A DNA stretch of 64,000 nt from Candidatus Frackibacter sp. WG13 (GTDB taxonomy: Bacteria > Bacillota > Halanaerobiia > Halobacteroidales > Acetohalobiaceae). Below the pieces are notes generated by a model. That model saw nothing but the letters and a program-made list of their open reading frames with translations. It ran no database searches and was not told the origin of the DNA. The translations under genes and the position numbers were made by a program. Where the stretch lies: positions 16,386 through 80,385 of the forward strand of contig NZ_FOTT01000013.1 in the NCBI RefSeq assembly GCF_900114655.1. The letters are read 5' to 3'. This document shows, in pieces, positions 35,279-44,919 of the stretch (position 1 is its first letter; each line of letters opens with the position of its first letter).

Positions 35279-36387
35279 AGAAATTTTTAAAAGATAATGC
35301 TACTTTATTGGCATTGATAGCTTTAGGACTAATTCTTACATTTTTATCACCGGCTTTCTTTACTCCCCGAAACCTAACTAACTTGGCACGACAGGTGACG
35401 ATTATTGGGATCATATCAGTAGGAATGACTATGGTAATCTTATTAGCAGGGATCGACCTTTCAGTTGGTTCGATTGTAGGGCTAGCAGCAATTGTAGTTA
35501 CGTTATTAATGCAGGCTGGATTAAGTGCTTGGTTAGCGATATTATTGACGATTCTTTTATGTGGGGTTTTAATTGGATTATGGAATGGATTTTGGATTGC
35601 TCATTACGATATTCCACCATTTATCATTACTTTAGGGATGATGACTATTGCTCGTGGTCTAGCTTTAACTTTATCTAATGGGAGCTCAGTACCAGTAACT
35701 AGCAAGGTGTTTTCGATTATTGGAGGAGGATATATTCCTAAAGGGATTAGTGGTATAATCTTAGCTATTGGATTAATTACTATCTTATATTCTATTTATA
35801 AGAATGTTAAACAACAGAAAGAATATGGAATGGAAGTAAAGAAGTCAGAGGTTATTACGAAGGCTGTTTTAGCAATTTTAGGTATTCTGTTTGCATTTGC
35901 AGTATTCTTCAGCTATCGTGGAATTCCAGTACCAGTGGCAATCTTTGCAGTAATAGTTTTAGCTGGGGTATATACCTTAAGAAATACTAAGTTTGGGCGT
36001 AGATTATATGCTATTGGAGGTAATGAAGAAGCAGCTAGACTTTCAGGTCTTAATGTATATAAGACGAAGTTAATGGTTTATACAATTATGACTACCTTAG
36101 CTACAATTTCTGGTATTATCTTAGCTTCACGATTAAATGGTGCTTCTCCTAATTTAGGCAAAATGTTTGAGCTAGATGCGATTGCTTCGGTTGTAATTGG
36201 TGGAACAAGTTTAACTGGTGGTTATGGAACGATTACTGGCTCTATAATTGGTGCTTTTATTATTGGAGTCCTAAATAACGGAATGAGTCTCTTAGGAATT
36301 AATACTTTCTATCAACTAATTGTGAAAGGATTAATAATTATTGTAGCGGTTTGGTTTGATGTTATGAACAAGAGAAAAAAAGCATAG
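35275..36387 (+). CDS. xylH: Sugar ABC transporter permease (xylose type)
   Basis: This 370-residue membrane protein has many hydrophobic segments (for example ALIALGLILTFLSPAFF near 12 and VGMTMVILLAGIDLSVG near 48) and matches the BPD_transp_2 family of XylH/RbsC. The motif AGIDLSVGSI and later GGTSLTGGYGTITG fits the family. ATG 35275 overlaps the xylG stop, so translation is coupled. It ends at the terminator after 36400. Confidence 0.9.
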   Translation: MKKFLKDNATLLALIALGLILTFLSPAFFTPRNLTNLARQVTIIGIISVGMTMVILLAGIDLSVGSIVGLAAIVVTLLMQAGLSAWLAILLTILLCGVLIGLWNGFWIAHYDIPPFIITLGMMTIARGLALTLSNGSSVPVTSKVFSIIGGGYIPKGISGIILAIGLITILYSIYKNVKQQKEYGMEVKKSEVITKAVLAILGILFAFAVFFSYRGIPVPVAIFAVIVLAGVYTLRNTKFGRRLYAIGGNEEAARLSGLNVYKTKLMVYTIMTTLATISGIILASRLNGASPNLGKMFELDAIASVVIGGTSLTGGYGTITGSIIGAFIIGVLNNGMSLLGINTFYQLIVKGLIIIVAVWFDVMNKRKKA

Positions 36388-36402
36388 GATATACCTTTTT
36401 CT

Positions 36403-36435
36403 TAAAGGTCAGAGATAACTTCTCTGGCCTTCTTT
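36403..36435 (+). terminator. Terminator of xyl operon
   Basis: GGTCAGAGA (36407-36415) pairs with TCTCTGGCC (36421-36429, one wobble), followed by a T-rich tail. Confidence 0.75.
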
Positions 36436-36547
36436 AAATTGTTAATACTCTGTTTAACCTAGGTTATAATATAAGATAGACTTAGTGGGGGTTGGTGACC
36501 TTATTTAGCCAATAACATTTATAGCAATAAAAAAGGCAGGGAGATAT

Positions 36548-39544
36548 ATGAGGCGAAAGGAGAAAGTATATCATAAGTTAAAAGAGGTTTGTTATAATAG
36601 ATTAAGTTTAGATAAACTTAGGAATAGACTAAAAATTGGATTTAGTGCGGGTGATATTGCTGATGAGTTGGGGATTGCTCGCAGTAATGCTAGTCGTGAC
36701 CTAAATAGCCTCCATAAGGAAGGAGAAGTAATTAAGATTACTGGTAAGCCAGTCTATTTTTTAGATAGAGAGTTTGTAGAAGAAGTTAGTGGAGTGATGT
36801 TAGAAGAAGAGCATTTGAAGTTTAGTAGTAGTAAAGAGTTATTTAGAAATAATATACGTCATAAGGGAATTTCTAAGTCAAAGGTGAAGTCGGAGGCAAA
36901 AAAAGCTAGTATTAACTCGGAAGTAAAATCTAAAGTAGTATCTAAGGATAGATTACAGCCTAAATTTAAGGTTAATTTAAAGAATAAACCTTCTTCAGAA
37001 AAAGAAGATTATATACTATCCAATTTAATAGGGAATGAAGGGAGTTTAAAGACACAAGTACAACAGGCACAGGCTGCTATTATTTATCCTCCTAATGGGC
37101 TTCATACTTTAATTCTAGGACCAACTGGTGTGGGGAAGACTATGTTTGCTGAATTGATGCATAGGTTTTCTATTGAAACTGAAAGACTAACTAATGATGC
37201 ACCGTTTGTGTCTTTTAATTGTGCTGATTATGCTAATAATCCACAACTATTACTTTCACAGCTCTTTGGGTATGCTAAAGGTGCTTTTACCGGAGCGAAA
37301 CGAGAAAAGGATGGTCTAATAGAGAAGGCAGAGGATGGAATTCTATTTTTAGATGAGATTCATCGTTTGCCGCCGGAAGGTCAAGAGATGTTATTTTACT
37401 TAATCGATAAAGGATTATATAGAAAGTTAGGCGAGACAGAAGCTGATAGAAAGATTAACTTATTAATAATTGCTGCGACAACAGAGTCTCCAGAGTCTAG
37501 TCTGTTACGGACTTTTACGCGGCGGATTCCGATGGTTATTGAACTACCTCCTTTATCAGAACGACCTCTAAAAGAAAGGTTACGATTAATAAAAATTTTC
37601 TTTCAAGAAGAAGCTGCTCGTATGAATGCTACTGTAAAAGTGACTAGAGAGGTTCTACGGGCTTTGTTACTATATAATTGTCCGGGAAATATTGGGCAAT
37701 TGAAGAGTGATATTCAACTATGTTGTGCGCGGGCTTTTCTAGATCATCTTTCAGGAAATGAGCCAGTAATTAAGATAGGTTTAGATAGATTATCCTCTCA
37801 TGTTAAGGAAGGAATCTTAAAGATTGAAGATAATAGAGTTGAGTTAAGAAATGTTTTGAAGTATATTGGTGATAAACTTATTGTCAATGCTAATTCTGAT
37901 TTGGGGGAAGGGAAGGAACATGTTAGCCTTGTAGAAGGATTTGATAATATATATGAAACTCTAGAAAGACAGATGGTAGAGCTAGAAACAAAAGGAATCC
38001 AACAACAAGAGATCAATAGATTATTAAGTGCTGATATTGATATCTTCTTTAAACGTTTCTTAAATAAATTTAAAGATAAAGAAACTGCTAAAGAAGAAGA
38101 GTTAGAAAAGATAGTGGACAAAGAGATCATTGAGGTCGCTAAGGAGATGCTTGTATTAGCTGAGGGAGAATTAGATAAAGAGCTAGAGAGTAGAATTTTA
38201 TTTGGTTTGGCGATGCACCTTAGTGCTACTTTAGAAAGAATTGAAGCAGGTAAAGAGATTAATAATCCTCATTTAGATGAAATTAAAGCTAACCATAAAA
38301 AAGAATTTATAGTAGCTAATAAGATGGTTGACTTGTTAGAGACTAAAGTGGGTATCAATGTGCCTCGTGATGAAGTTGGTTTTATTGCTATGTTTCTATA
38401 TTCTGGCCTTGAAGAAGGTGAAGAACAGGGGAAAGTAGGGATAGTAGTAATTACTCATGGCAGTGCAGCAGCTACTTCTATGGCTGATGTAGCTAATACT
38501 TTACTCAATGCTGACCATGCTGTCGGTGTTGATATGCCCTTAGAAAGAAGTCCTGAAGAGATATTAGAGATAGTTAAAGGTGTCGTTAACGATGTAGAGC
38601 AAGGAAAAGGTATATTATTGTTAGTAGATATGGGTTCACTGATTACTTTTGGTGAAATTCTTTCTAAAGAGTTAAAGATTCCGATTAGAACTGTAGATTT
38701 AGTTAGTACACCGATGGTATTAGAGGCTACTCGAAAAGCAGTTTTTACCGAAGTTACTTTAGACGAATTAGCAGAAACAGTTGAAGATATGAGCTCTTTT
38801 TCGGGACGATTAGGAGTAAATAAGTTAGGGGAGAGTGAGACAGGTCAGGAAGAAAAGGTTATTTTAGCAGTATGTATGACCGGTCAAGGAAGTGCTATTA
38901 AGCTAAAGAAATTAATTACAGAGTCGATTCCGCTAATTAAAGAGAAGAAGATAAAAGTCTTAACTATTAGTATTAATAGATTAGAAAAAAATAAAGATTA
39001 CATTAATCAGATTATGGAAGAGAAGGATGTCTTAGCAATTGTAGGTACTTTTGACCCGCAAGTAAAGGAAGTACCATTTATTTCATTACAGAGTCTCTTA
39101 GCAAGGCAAGGTATCAAAGAATTACAGAATTTAATTAAGGCTAAAATAACCGTTGTTAATCAAGAGAATAAAGAAGTAAATGAAATTTATGATAGAATAG
39201 AAGATACATTTAATCATTATTTGAAATTTGTCAATCCTAGGCTAGTACTAACAGCAATTAAAGATTTAATTAGTAAGCTAGAAATTAGTCTGAATATTAA
39301 ACTAGATAAAGAGGTAAAAGTGGGTTTAATTATGCATCTAGGTTGTACTATTGAAAGATTAATTAAAGGAGAAGAAATAGAAATTTCTGAAGAAGAGTTG
39401 ATTGAGATAGATAGAATTAAGGAAGAAAATAAAGAAGAGATTAAGATTATAGCAAATAAGATAAGAAATATAGAAGATGAATTTAATATTAGGTTCCCTT
39501 TAAGTGAATTAGCTTATGTAATGAAGATAATTAAGCATAATTAG
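36548..39544 (+). CDS. levR: LevR-type sigma-54 activator with PTS regulation domains
   Basis: This 998-residue protein is a PRD-containing enhancer-binding activator. Order: N-terminal HTH (about 30-60), AAA+ core with Walker A GPTGVGKT (191-198) and the sigma-54-contact motif GAFTGA (245-250), PRD1 with LAMHLS (H557), an EIIA-Man-like domain with ITHGS (H637), an EIIB-like domain, and PRD2 with GLIMHLG (H930). These histidines are targets of PTS phosphorylation, so activity responds to sugar uptake. It lies between the ABC sugar operon and the PTS operon, either of which could be its target. Confidence 0.92.
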   Translation: MRRKEKVYHKLKEVCYNRLSLDKLRNRLKIGFSAGDIADELGIARSNASRDLNSLHKEGEVIKITGKPVYFLDREFVEEVSGVMLEEEHLKFSSSKELFRNNIRHKGISKSKVKSEAKKASINSEVKSKVVSKDRLQPKFKVNLKNKPSSEKEDYILSNLIGNEGSLKTQVQQAQAAIIYPPNGLHTLILGPTGVGKTMFAELMHRFSIETERLTNDAPFVSFNCADYANNPQLLLSQLFGYAKGAFTGAKREKDGLIEKAEDGILFLDEIHRLPPEGQEMLFYLIDKGLYRKLGETEADRKINLLIIAATTESPESSLLRTFTRRIPMVIELPPLSERPLKERLRLIKIFFQEEAARMNATVKVTREVLRALLLYNCPGNIGQLKSDIQLCCARAFLDHLSGNEPVIKIGLDRLSSHVKEGILKIEDNRVELRNVLKYIGDKLIVNANSDLGEGKEHVSLVEGFDNIYETLERQMVELETKGIQQQEINRLLSADIDIFFKRFLNKFKDKETAKEEELEKIVDKEIIEVAKEMLVLAEGELDKELESRILFGLAMHLSATLERIEAGKEINNPHLDEIKANHKKEFIVANKMVDLLETKVGINVPRDEVGFIAMFLYSGLEEGEEQGKVGIVVITHGSAAATSMADVANTLLNADHAVGVDMPLERSPEEILEIVKGVVNDVEQGKGILLLVDMGSLITFGEILSKELKIPIRTVDLVSTPMVLEATRKAVFTEVTLDELAETVEDMSSFSGRLGVNKLGESETGQEEKVILAVCMTGQGSAIKLKKLITESIPLIKEKKIKVLTISINRLEKNKDYINQIMEEKDVLAIVGTFDPQVKEVPFISLQSLLARQGIKELQNLIKAKITVVNQENKEVNEIYDRIEDTFNHYLKFVNPRLVLTAIKDLISKLEISLNIKLDKEVKVGLIMHLGCTIERLIKGEEIEISEEELIEIDRIKEENKEEIKIIANKIRNIEDEFNIRFPLSELAYVMKIIKHN

Positions 39545-39604
39545 CAGAATTATATTGATAACACTTCTGTGATAAACAAATTAATAACTAGATTGCAAGT
39601 ATAA

Positions 39605-39623
39605 TTAACACGAATTTTTGAGC
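39605..39623 (+). promoter_or_regulatory. Possible degenerate sigma-54 site before PTS operon
   Basis: TTAACACGAATTTTTGAGC resembles CTGGCACGNNNNTTGCW with correct spacing, but the essential GG is AA and GC is GA. It is a weak candidate only. Confidence 0.25.
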
Positions 39624-39717
39624 ATTAGCAATTAATTATGTAAAATCTTTTAATGTAAGATTTATATTTATAGATGGTGGTATTCTTAAGCTAGATTAGC
39701 TAAAGCGAGGTGAGAGT

Positions 39718-40017
39718 ATGAATAATGTCAATATCTTATTAGTATGTAGCTTTGGTATGTCGACTAGTTTATTAGTTAGAACAATGAAAGAAGCAGCAGA
39801 TGAGAGAAGACTCAATGTTGAAGTCAAATCTGTAGGTTCAAGTCAATTAAACGAAGAAGCAGATGATATCGATGTAGTCTTATTAGGACCACAAGTGAGG
39901 TATATGCAGGAAAAAGTTGAGGAGTTAGGGAAACCGGTAAAAGTAATAGATTCGATGACATACGCAGTTGCAGATGGTGACCAAGCGTTGGATGAGGCAT
40001 TATCTTTGATAGACTAA
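39718..40017 (+). CDS. PTS lactose/cellobiose-family EIIB
   Basis: This 99-residue phosphocarrier has the EIIB cysteine loop LLVCSFGMSTSLLV (Cys10), which receives phosphate from EIIA and passes it to the incoming sugar in the EIIC membrane unit. Length and VVLLGPQVRYM match the lactose/chitobiose family. It begins an EIIB-EIIC-EIIA operon with a GAGGTGAGAG site before ATG 39718. Confidence 0.93.
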   Translation: MNNVNILLVCSFGMSTSLLVRTMKEAADERRLNVEVKSVGSSQLNEEADDIDVVLLGPQVRYMQEKVEELGKPVKVIDSMTYAVADGDQALDEALSLID

Positions 40018-40042
40018 TTATTATAAGAGGTGATTAAGGTCT

Positions 40043-41383
40043 ATGGAGAAATTATTAAAGTATATAGAAGAGAAGATGATGCCTTATGTGGTAAAGATTA
40101 TTGAATTTCCGTATTTAGTTGCGATTAGAGATGCTTTTGTTACTTTTGCTTTACCGATGATCATTGTAGGAAGTTTATTTTTAATTTTAGCATTCCCACC
40201 TTTACCCCAAGAGACTTCGATTGAACTTCTAAATGAGCTTAGAAAGTTGGCTCTTCTATATAGACCAGTAATGATGGTGCCTTTTCAATTATCATATGGC
40301 TTAATGGGCTTCTTTATCTCTTTTGGGGTTGCTTATAACTTGGGTGAATATTATAAATTGGATAAGGTCCATTTAGGGATGATTAGTATAGTGGCATTCT
40401 TGATAGTGTCATTGCCTATTGGAGTTAGTGGTCAAGAAGGGATTAAATCGATTGGTGATTTCTCCTTAAGGATTTTACTTAATAATTTAGGTGGTGAAGG
40501 GTTATTTGTGGCAATTTTGGTTGGGGTCTTAGTTACTGAAATTTTTAAGAAGGTTCAAGAAAGCGGGTTAATGATCGAAATGCCACAAGGAGTTCCACCT
40601 CGAGTGACTCATTCTTTTGAAATTCTTCTACCTGCTTTGATAATTATCACTATATTTTGGTTATTGGAATGGTATATCAGTAGTAATTTTATAATTACTA
40701 ATTTGCAAGGGGAGAAGTTACCAGCTACGTTACCACAATTAATAATGCAATTTTTGAAGCCTTTAGTACAAGCTAGTGATACATATATTGCTGCTTTGCT
40801 GCAGATATTTTTAATGATGTTATTATGGTCAGTAGGGATTCATGGCATGAATATTGTTTCGGCAGTGGCTTATCCTTTTTGGACAGCAGCATTGAGTGAT
40901 AATATCCAAGCAGCAGCAGTAGGTGAGCAGTTACCTCATATAGTGACTGAACCTTTCTTTCATATGTATACTCATTTAGGTGGCTCAGGAGCTACATTAC
41001 CGTTGGTATTCATGCTATTGAGGTCGCGTTCTAAACAGTTAAAGCAGATAGGCAGGGTCGGTTTATTGCCAGGGATATTTAATATAAATGAACCAATTAC
41101 TTTTGGAGTTCCTATTGCGTTTAATCCATTAATGGTCGTGCCTTTTATCCTGGCTCCATCGGTAATTGTAACGATAAACTATTTAGCAATGAAGATAGGG
41201 TTAGTAGCAAAGCCAATTGCTCAATTACCATTGACTGTACCAGTGATTATCGGTGGTTTTTTAGCTAATCATTCTATTAGTGGTGCGTTATTACAGGTCT
41301 TTGATTTGGCAATTGCAGCTGTGATCTACTATCCATTCTTTAAAGCATGGGAATTAAAGATGGTAAATAGGGAGGAGGAGTAA
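40043..41383 (+). CDS. PTS lactose/cellobiose-family EIIC
   Basis: This 446-residue membrane permease has about 8-10 hydrophobic segments and the EIIC signature region FNINEPITFGVPIAFNP near residue 351. It transports and phosphorylates a disaccharide such as cellobiose or chitobiose with the EIIB and EIIA. Position between EIIB and EIIA is typical. Sugar specificity cannot be read from sequence alone. Confidence 0.93.
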   Translation: MEKLLKYIEEKMMPYVVKIIEFPYLVAIRDAFVTFALPMIIVGSLFLILAFPPLPQETSIELLNELRKLALLYRPVMMVPFQLSYGLMGFFISFGVAYNLGEYYKLDKVHLGMISIVAFLIVSLPIGVSGQEGIKSIGDFSLRILLNNLGGEGLFVAILVGVLVTEIFKKVQESGLMIEMPQGVPPRVTHSFEILLPALIIITIFWLLEWYISSNFIITNLQGEKLPATLPQLIMQFLKPLVQASDTYIAALLQIFLMMLLWSVGIHGMNIVSAVAYPFWTAALSDNIQAAAVGEQLPHIVTEPFFHMYTHLGGSGATLPLVFMLLRSRSKQLKQIGRVGLLPGIFNINEPITFGVPIAFNPLMVVPFILAPSVIVTINYLAMKIGLVAKPIAQLPLTVPVIIGGFLANHSISGALLQVFDLAIAAVIYYPFFKAWELKMVNREEE

Positions 41384-41384
41384 T

Positions 41385-41705
41385 ATGAATTTAGAAGAAG
41401 TGGCATTGCAGATAATTTCTCGTGGAAGTGATGCTCGTAATATCTCCTATCAAGCATTAGCAGCTAGTAAAGCAGGAGATTTTGAGGATGCAAAGAATTT
41501 GTTAAATGAAGCAGAAGAGAAATTACAGGCAGCCCATAAACTACAGACAGAGTTACTACAAAAAAAATTAAATACTAAAGACCCACTTTCTATCCTATTA
41601 ATTCATGGTCAGGATCATTTGATGACTGCTATGGCAGAGAAGAATTTAATTATGGAAATGATAGATTTATATAAAAGATTAAATAACGAAGAGATTGATA
41701 AGTAG
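41385..41705 (+). CDS. PTS lactose/cellobiose-family EIIA
   Basis: This 106-residue helical phosphocarrier has the active-site histidine H74 in LLIHGQDHLM and is of the usual length. It follows EIIC by 1 base, so it is translationally coupled. It receives phosphate from HPr and passes it to EIIB. Confidence 0.93.
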   Translation: MNLEEVALQIISRGSDARNISYQALAASKAGDFEDAKNLLNEAEEKLQAAHKLQTELLQKKLNTKDPLSILLIHGQDHLMTAMAEKNLIMEMIDLYKRLNNEEIDK

Positions 41706-41785
41706 AAAAATTAAGCATATAATAAAGGTAATAGTCAATCCGTCACTAATTTATATAAAGAGACTAAAAGGGTAGAGGTGTTAGA

Positions 41786-42658
41786 ATGAAAAAAAAGATT
41801 GCAACTCCTAGTAAGACTAAACAGATTTTGAGGCAGAATGAAATTAGGTTAAAGAAGAGTCTAGGTCAAAACTTCTTAGTAGACTATAATATTATTGACA
41901 AGATTGCTGCTGGGGCTGATTTAAATAAAGGGGATTATGTAATTGAAATTGGACCGGGAATCGGATCTTTAACTCAGAAGCTAGCCGAAGAAGCAGAAGA
42001 AGTTTGGGCCATCGAGCTAGATGAAAGGTTAATTTCAATCTTAAAAGATAATTTAAATGCCTATGATAATATTAATTATATTCATGCTGATGCTTTAGAA
42101 TATGATTTTCAGGGTTTATTAAATAATTTAGATGGTAGTTCGGTTAAGGTAGTGGCTAACCTTCCGTATTATATTACTACGCCAATCATTATGCGTTTGC
42201 TAGAGGAGAGACTAGACTTAGATAGAGTAGTAGTGATGGTTCAAAAAGAGGTAGCTGAAAGAATGGTAGCGACTCCAGAGGATGGTAAGGATTACGGGTC
42301 GCTGTCTTTGGCTGTTCAGTACTATTCTGAACCAATAATCTATGCGCATGTACCTAAGAATGTCTTTATTCCTCAGCCAAAGGTTGATTCTGCAGTTGTA
42401 TCAATGCAGATTAGAGAAGAACCACCGGTAGAGGTTAAGGATAAGGAACTATTATTTTCTATAATTAAGGCTGCATTTCAGCAACGCAGGAAGACTATTA
42501 GAAATTCTTTAAGTAAAGCAGCTAATATAGATTTAGAGCGTGATTTAGTTGATGCAGCATTAGCAAAGGTGGAGATTGATTCCCGAAGACGTGGTGAAAA
42601 GTTAACTTTAGAACGTTTTGCCGATTTAAGCAATACTATATTTAATCTATTAAATTAA
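41786..42658 (+). CDS. rsmA: 16S rRNA dimethyladenosine transferase RsmA (KsgA)
   Basis: This 290-residue methyltransferase dimethylates A1518 and A1519 in 16S rRNA. Motifs are LGQNFLVD near residue 27, EIGPGIGSLT (SAM binding) and NLPYYITTPI (catalytic). The GGGTAGAGGTG site precedes ATG 41786. In Bacillus ksgA lies between metS and veg, as here. Confidence 0.96.
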   Translation: MKKKIATPSKTKQILRQNEIRLKKSLGQNFLVDYNIIDKIAAGADLNKGDYVIEIGPGIGSLTQKLAEEAEEVWAIELDERLISILKDNLNAYDNINYIHADALEYDFQGLLNNLDGSSVKVVANLPYYITTPIIMRLLEERLDLDRVVVMVQKEVAERMVATPEDGKDYGSLSLAVQYYSEPIIYAHVPKNVFIPQPKVDSAVVSMQIREEPPVEVKDKELLFSIIKAAFQQRRKTIRNSLSKAANIDLERDLVDAALAKVEIDSRRRGEKLTLERFADLSNTIFNLLN

Positions 42659-42677
42659 CCTAAATGGAGGGTAATAG

Positions 42678-43148
42678 ATGAACTTTATAAGTCCTACCGA
42701 TGGTAAATTAGACTTTGAAGAGACTTTTGCTAGTATCATTAGATTTGTTAAAGAGGCTCCAACAGCTAATTATCGTCTAATGATAGGTAGTGATTCACAA
42801 CAAGCTAAAACGGCAATCTTTGTAACTACTATTGTTATTTATCGTGAAGGGAAAGGGGCGCGCTTTTATTATAATAAAGAGCAAGTTAAGCCCCAACCTA
42901 CTTTAAGACAGAAGATATATCATGAAACACTAAAGAGCTTACAAGTAGCAGGTAAGGTTGCAGAGAAGATGACTGATGAAGCATTGCTAGATTTGAATAT
43001 TGAAGTTCATCTTGATATCGGGCGTAATGGAGAGACACGGGACTTAATTAAAGAAGTAGTAGGCATGGTAGTAGGTAGTGGCTATGAGGCCAAAATAAAA
43101 CCATCTGCTTATGGAGCTTCAAATGTAGCCGATAGATACACAAAATAA
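42678..43148 (+). CDS. ykuK: YkuK-family (DUF458) RNase H-like protein
   Basis: This 156-residue protein matches the YkuK/DUF458 family: it has the IGSDSQQAK segment near residue 40, LDIGRNGETRDLIKEVVGMV near 115 and AYGASNVADRYTK at the end, consistent with an RNase H-like fold. Its biological function is not established. GGAGGG precedes ATG 42678 by 8 bases; rsmA ends 19 bases upstream. Confidence 0.85.
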   Translation: MNFISPTDGKLDFEETFASIIRFVKEAPTANYRLMIGSDSQQAKTAIFVTTIVIYREGKGARFYYNKEQVKPQPTLRQKIYHETLKSLQVAGKVAEKMTDEALLDLNIEVHLDIGRNGETRDLIKEVVGMVVGSGYEAKIKPSAYGASNVADRYTK

Positions 43149-43220
43149 AGGATAACTATTTTTATTGTATTCATAAAGATATACTTAATAGTAGTTAGAT
43201 TACTGAGGAGGAGAGAGGTT

Positions 43221-43742
43221 ATGAATAAGACTAAAAAATTAGCTTTAGGTGGCTTATTAATTGCGTTGGTTACTGTATCAACTATGGCAATTAAGATTCC
43301 TATGGTTGCTACTAGTGGTTATATTCATGCTGGAGATAGCATGATTTATTTGGCTGGTGTCCTATTTGGTCCCCAATTTGGATTATTAGCTGCTGGCTTG
43401 GGATCATCGTTAGCGGACTTATTATCAGGATATAGTCATTGGGCGTTACCTACTTTAATTATTAAAGGTTTAGAGGGTTATATTATTGGTAAAATAGCTA
43501 TCGGAATTGGAAATAGAAATTCCTCACTAGAAATAAGAGATATAATTGCCGTTTTAGTTGGTGGTGCTTGGATGGTAGTGGGCTATCTTATTGCTGGTGC
43601 GATCATAACTAAGAGTTGGACTGCAGCTTTAGGTAGTATTACAGGTAATATTGGGCAGGCTATTGGTGGAGCAGTAATTGCTTTACCACTTATATATGCT
43701 ATTTTAAAGACTGATTTGATACATAATATAAAAGACAACTAG
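43221..43742 (+). CDS. ECF transporter S component
   Basis: This 173-residue hydrophobic protein has about five or six membrane segments and the layout of ECF S components: a basic MNKTKKLALGG start, then GYIHAGDSMIYLAGVLFGP and the Ala/Gly-rich LSGYSHWALPTLIIKGLEGY. S components bind a vitamin or its precursor and dock with a shared energising module encoded elsewhere. It is 29 bases before an AIR-synthase-like gene. The substrate is unknown. Confidence 0.85.
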   Translation: MNKTKKLALGGLLIALVTVSTMAIKIPMVATSGYIHAGDSMIYLAGVLFGPQFGLLAAGLGSSLADLLSGYSHWALPTLIIKGLEGYIIGKIAIGIGNRNSSLEIRDIIAVLVGGAWMVVGYLIAGAIITKSWTAALGSITGNIGQAIGGAVIALPLIYAILKTDLIHNIKDN

Positions 43743-43771
43743 GTGAATTCTAATGTTGAAAGGTGGTTACT

Positions 43772-44770
43772 ATGCAGGCTGGCAAAATTGACATTAATAA
43801 TTTAAAGGAATTAGTTCTAAAACAGATTTCAGCAAATAATAAAGATGTATTAGTCCGCCCTAAGATAGGAGAAGATTCAACAGTTATAGACTTTGGAGAG
43901 TTTGTTGCTGTTATGTCTACTGATCCGATTACTGGTGTGCAAGAGGGGATGGGTAGTTTAGCAGTAAACGTAGCTTGTAATGATATTGCTGCTAATGGAG
44001 CAAAGCCAATAGGTATTCAAGAGGTTTTACTAGTTCCTCCGGAAACGACTGAAGAGGAGGTAATAGCTATTATTAAAGATATCAATCAAGCAGCTCAAGA
44101 CTTAGGAATAGATATTTTAGGTGGACATACAGAGGTAACGTATATCGTTAGTAAACCGTTAGTGTCGTGTACTGCTATTGGAAAGACAAAAAAAGAGAGT
44201 TATATTACATCTTCTGGTGCTAAAGTAGGAGATGATATTGTAGTTACTAAGTGGGCTGGCTTAGAGGGAACAGCTATTTTAGCTACTGATTATTGCCAAA
44301 AGTTATTGAATTTAGGTGTTGATGCTGAACTATTACAAGCAGGTCAAGCTTTAATTGAAGATTTAAGTGTAATTCCTGAAGGCTTAATCGGTGCTGAACT
44401 AAAGGTCAATGCTATGCATGATGTGACTGAAGGTGGTCTATATGGTGCATTATATGAATTAACAGAAGCTGCTGAAGTCGGTTTTGAAGTTGAAGAAGAG
44501 AAGATTCCTCTTCATCCAGCGACTAAAGCGATTGCTAAAGTATTAGAAATTATTCCATATCAATTGATTGGGTCAGGAATGATGCTCTTAACGACTGAAC
44601 AAGGTAAAGAGCTTGTAGAAGAATTAAAGCAGAATAATATCGAAGCAACTATCATTGGAAAGATTACAAGTGAAGGCAGAGTAATAATTAATACAGGAGA
44701 GAAAGCTAGATTAACAGCGGCACCCCAAGATGAACTGTGGAAATTTTTAGCGAATAATCACGATGCTTAA
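43772..44770 (+). CDS. AIR-synthase-related (PurM/HypE-fold) protein
   Basis: This 332-residue protein has the ATP-binding PurM/HypE/ThiL fold: GEDSTVI near 28, VMSTDPITGV, NVACNDIAANGAKPIG, ILGGHTEVT and MHDVTEGG. The reading fits HypE-like proteins but no hyp genes are nearby. The start is ATG 43772; an upstream GTG coincides with the AAAGGTGG site. It lies next to an ECF S component, which suggests a shared metabolite, but this is inference. Confidence 0.8.
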   Translation: MQAGKIDINNLKELVLKQISANNKDVLVRPKIGEDSTVIDFGEFVAVMSTDPITGVQEGMGSLAVNVACNDIAANGAKPIGIQEVLLVPPETTEEEVIAIIKDINQAAQDLGIDILGGHTEVTYIVSKPLVSCTAIGKTKKESYITSSGAKVGDDIVVTKWAGLEGTAILATDYCQKLLNLGVDAELLQAGQALIEDLSVIPEGLIGAELKVNAMHDVTEGGLYGALYELTEAAEVGFEVEEEKIPLHPATKAIAKVLEIIPYQLIGSGMMLLTTEQGKELVEELKQNNIEATIIGKITSEGRVIINTGEKARLTAAPQDELWKFLANNHDA

Positions 44771-44813
44771 TTATTTTAGTATAATATTTATTAAGGCACT
44801 GGCGATAATTATA

Positions 44814-44842
44814 TTGACATATCCTTTAATTTCTGTTATAAT
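44814..44842 (+). promoter_or_regulatory. Promoter 1 of veg
   Basis: TTGACA (44814-44819), a 17-base spacer and TATAAT (44837-44842): perfect consensus. Confidence 0.9.
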
Positions 44843-44853
44843 GTTGTCTTGTC

Positions 44854-44882
44854 TTGACAACTGTTTGTAAATATGTTATAAT
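44854..44882 (+). promoter_or_regulatory. Promoter 2 of veg
   Basis: TTGACA (44854-44859), a 17-base spacer and TATAAT (44877-44882): a second perfect consensus exactly 40 bases after the first. Confidence 0.9.
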
Positions 44883-44919
44883 TCTTTAAGACACTATTAT
44901 AGATGAAAGGTGGACGGGT

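Noticed and set aside
36486..36502. GGTGACC...AGCC before the levR gene as a sigma-54 promoter
   Set aside because: Spacing between GG and GC is 12 bases in place of 10, so it does not fit.
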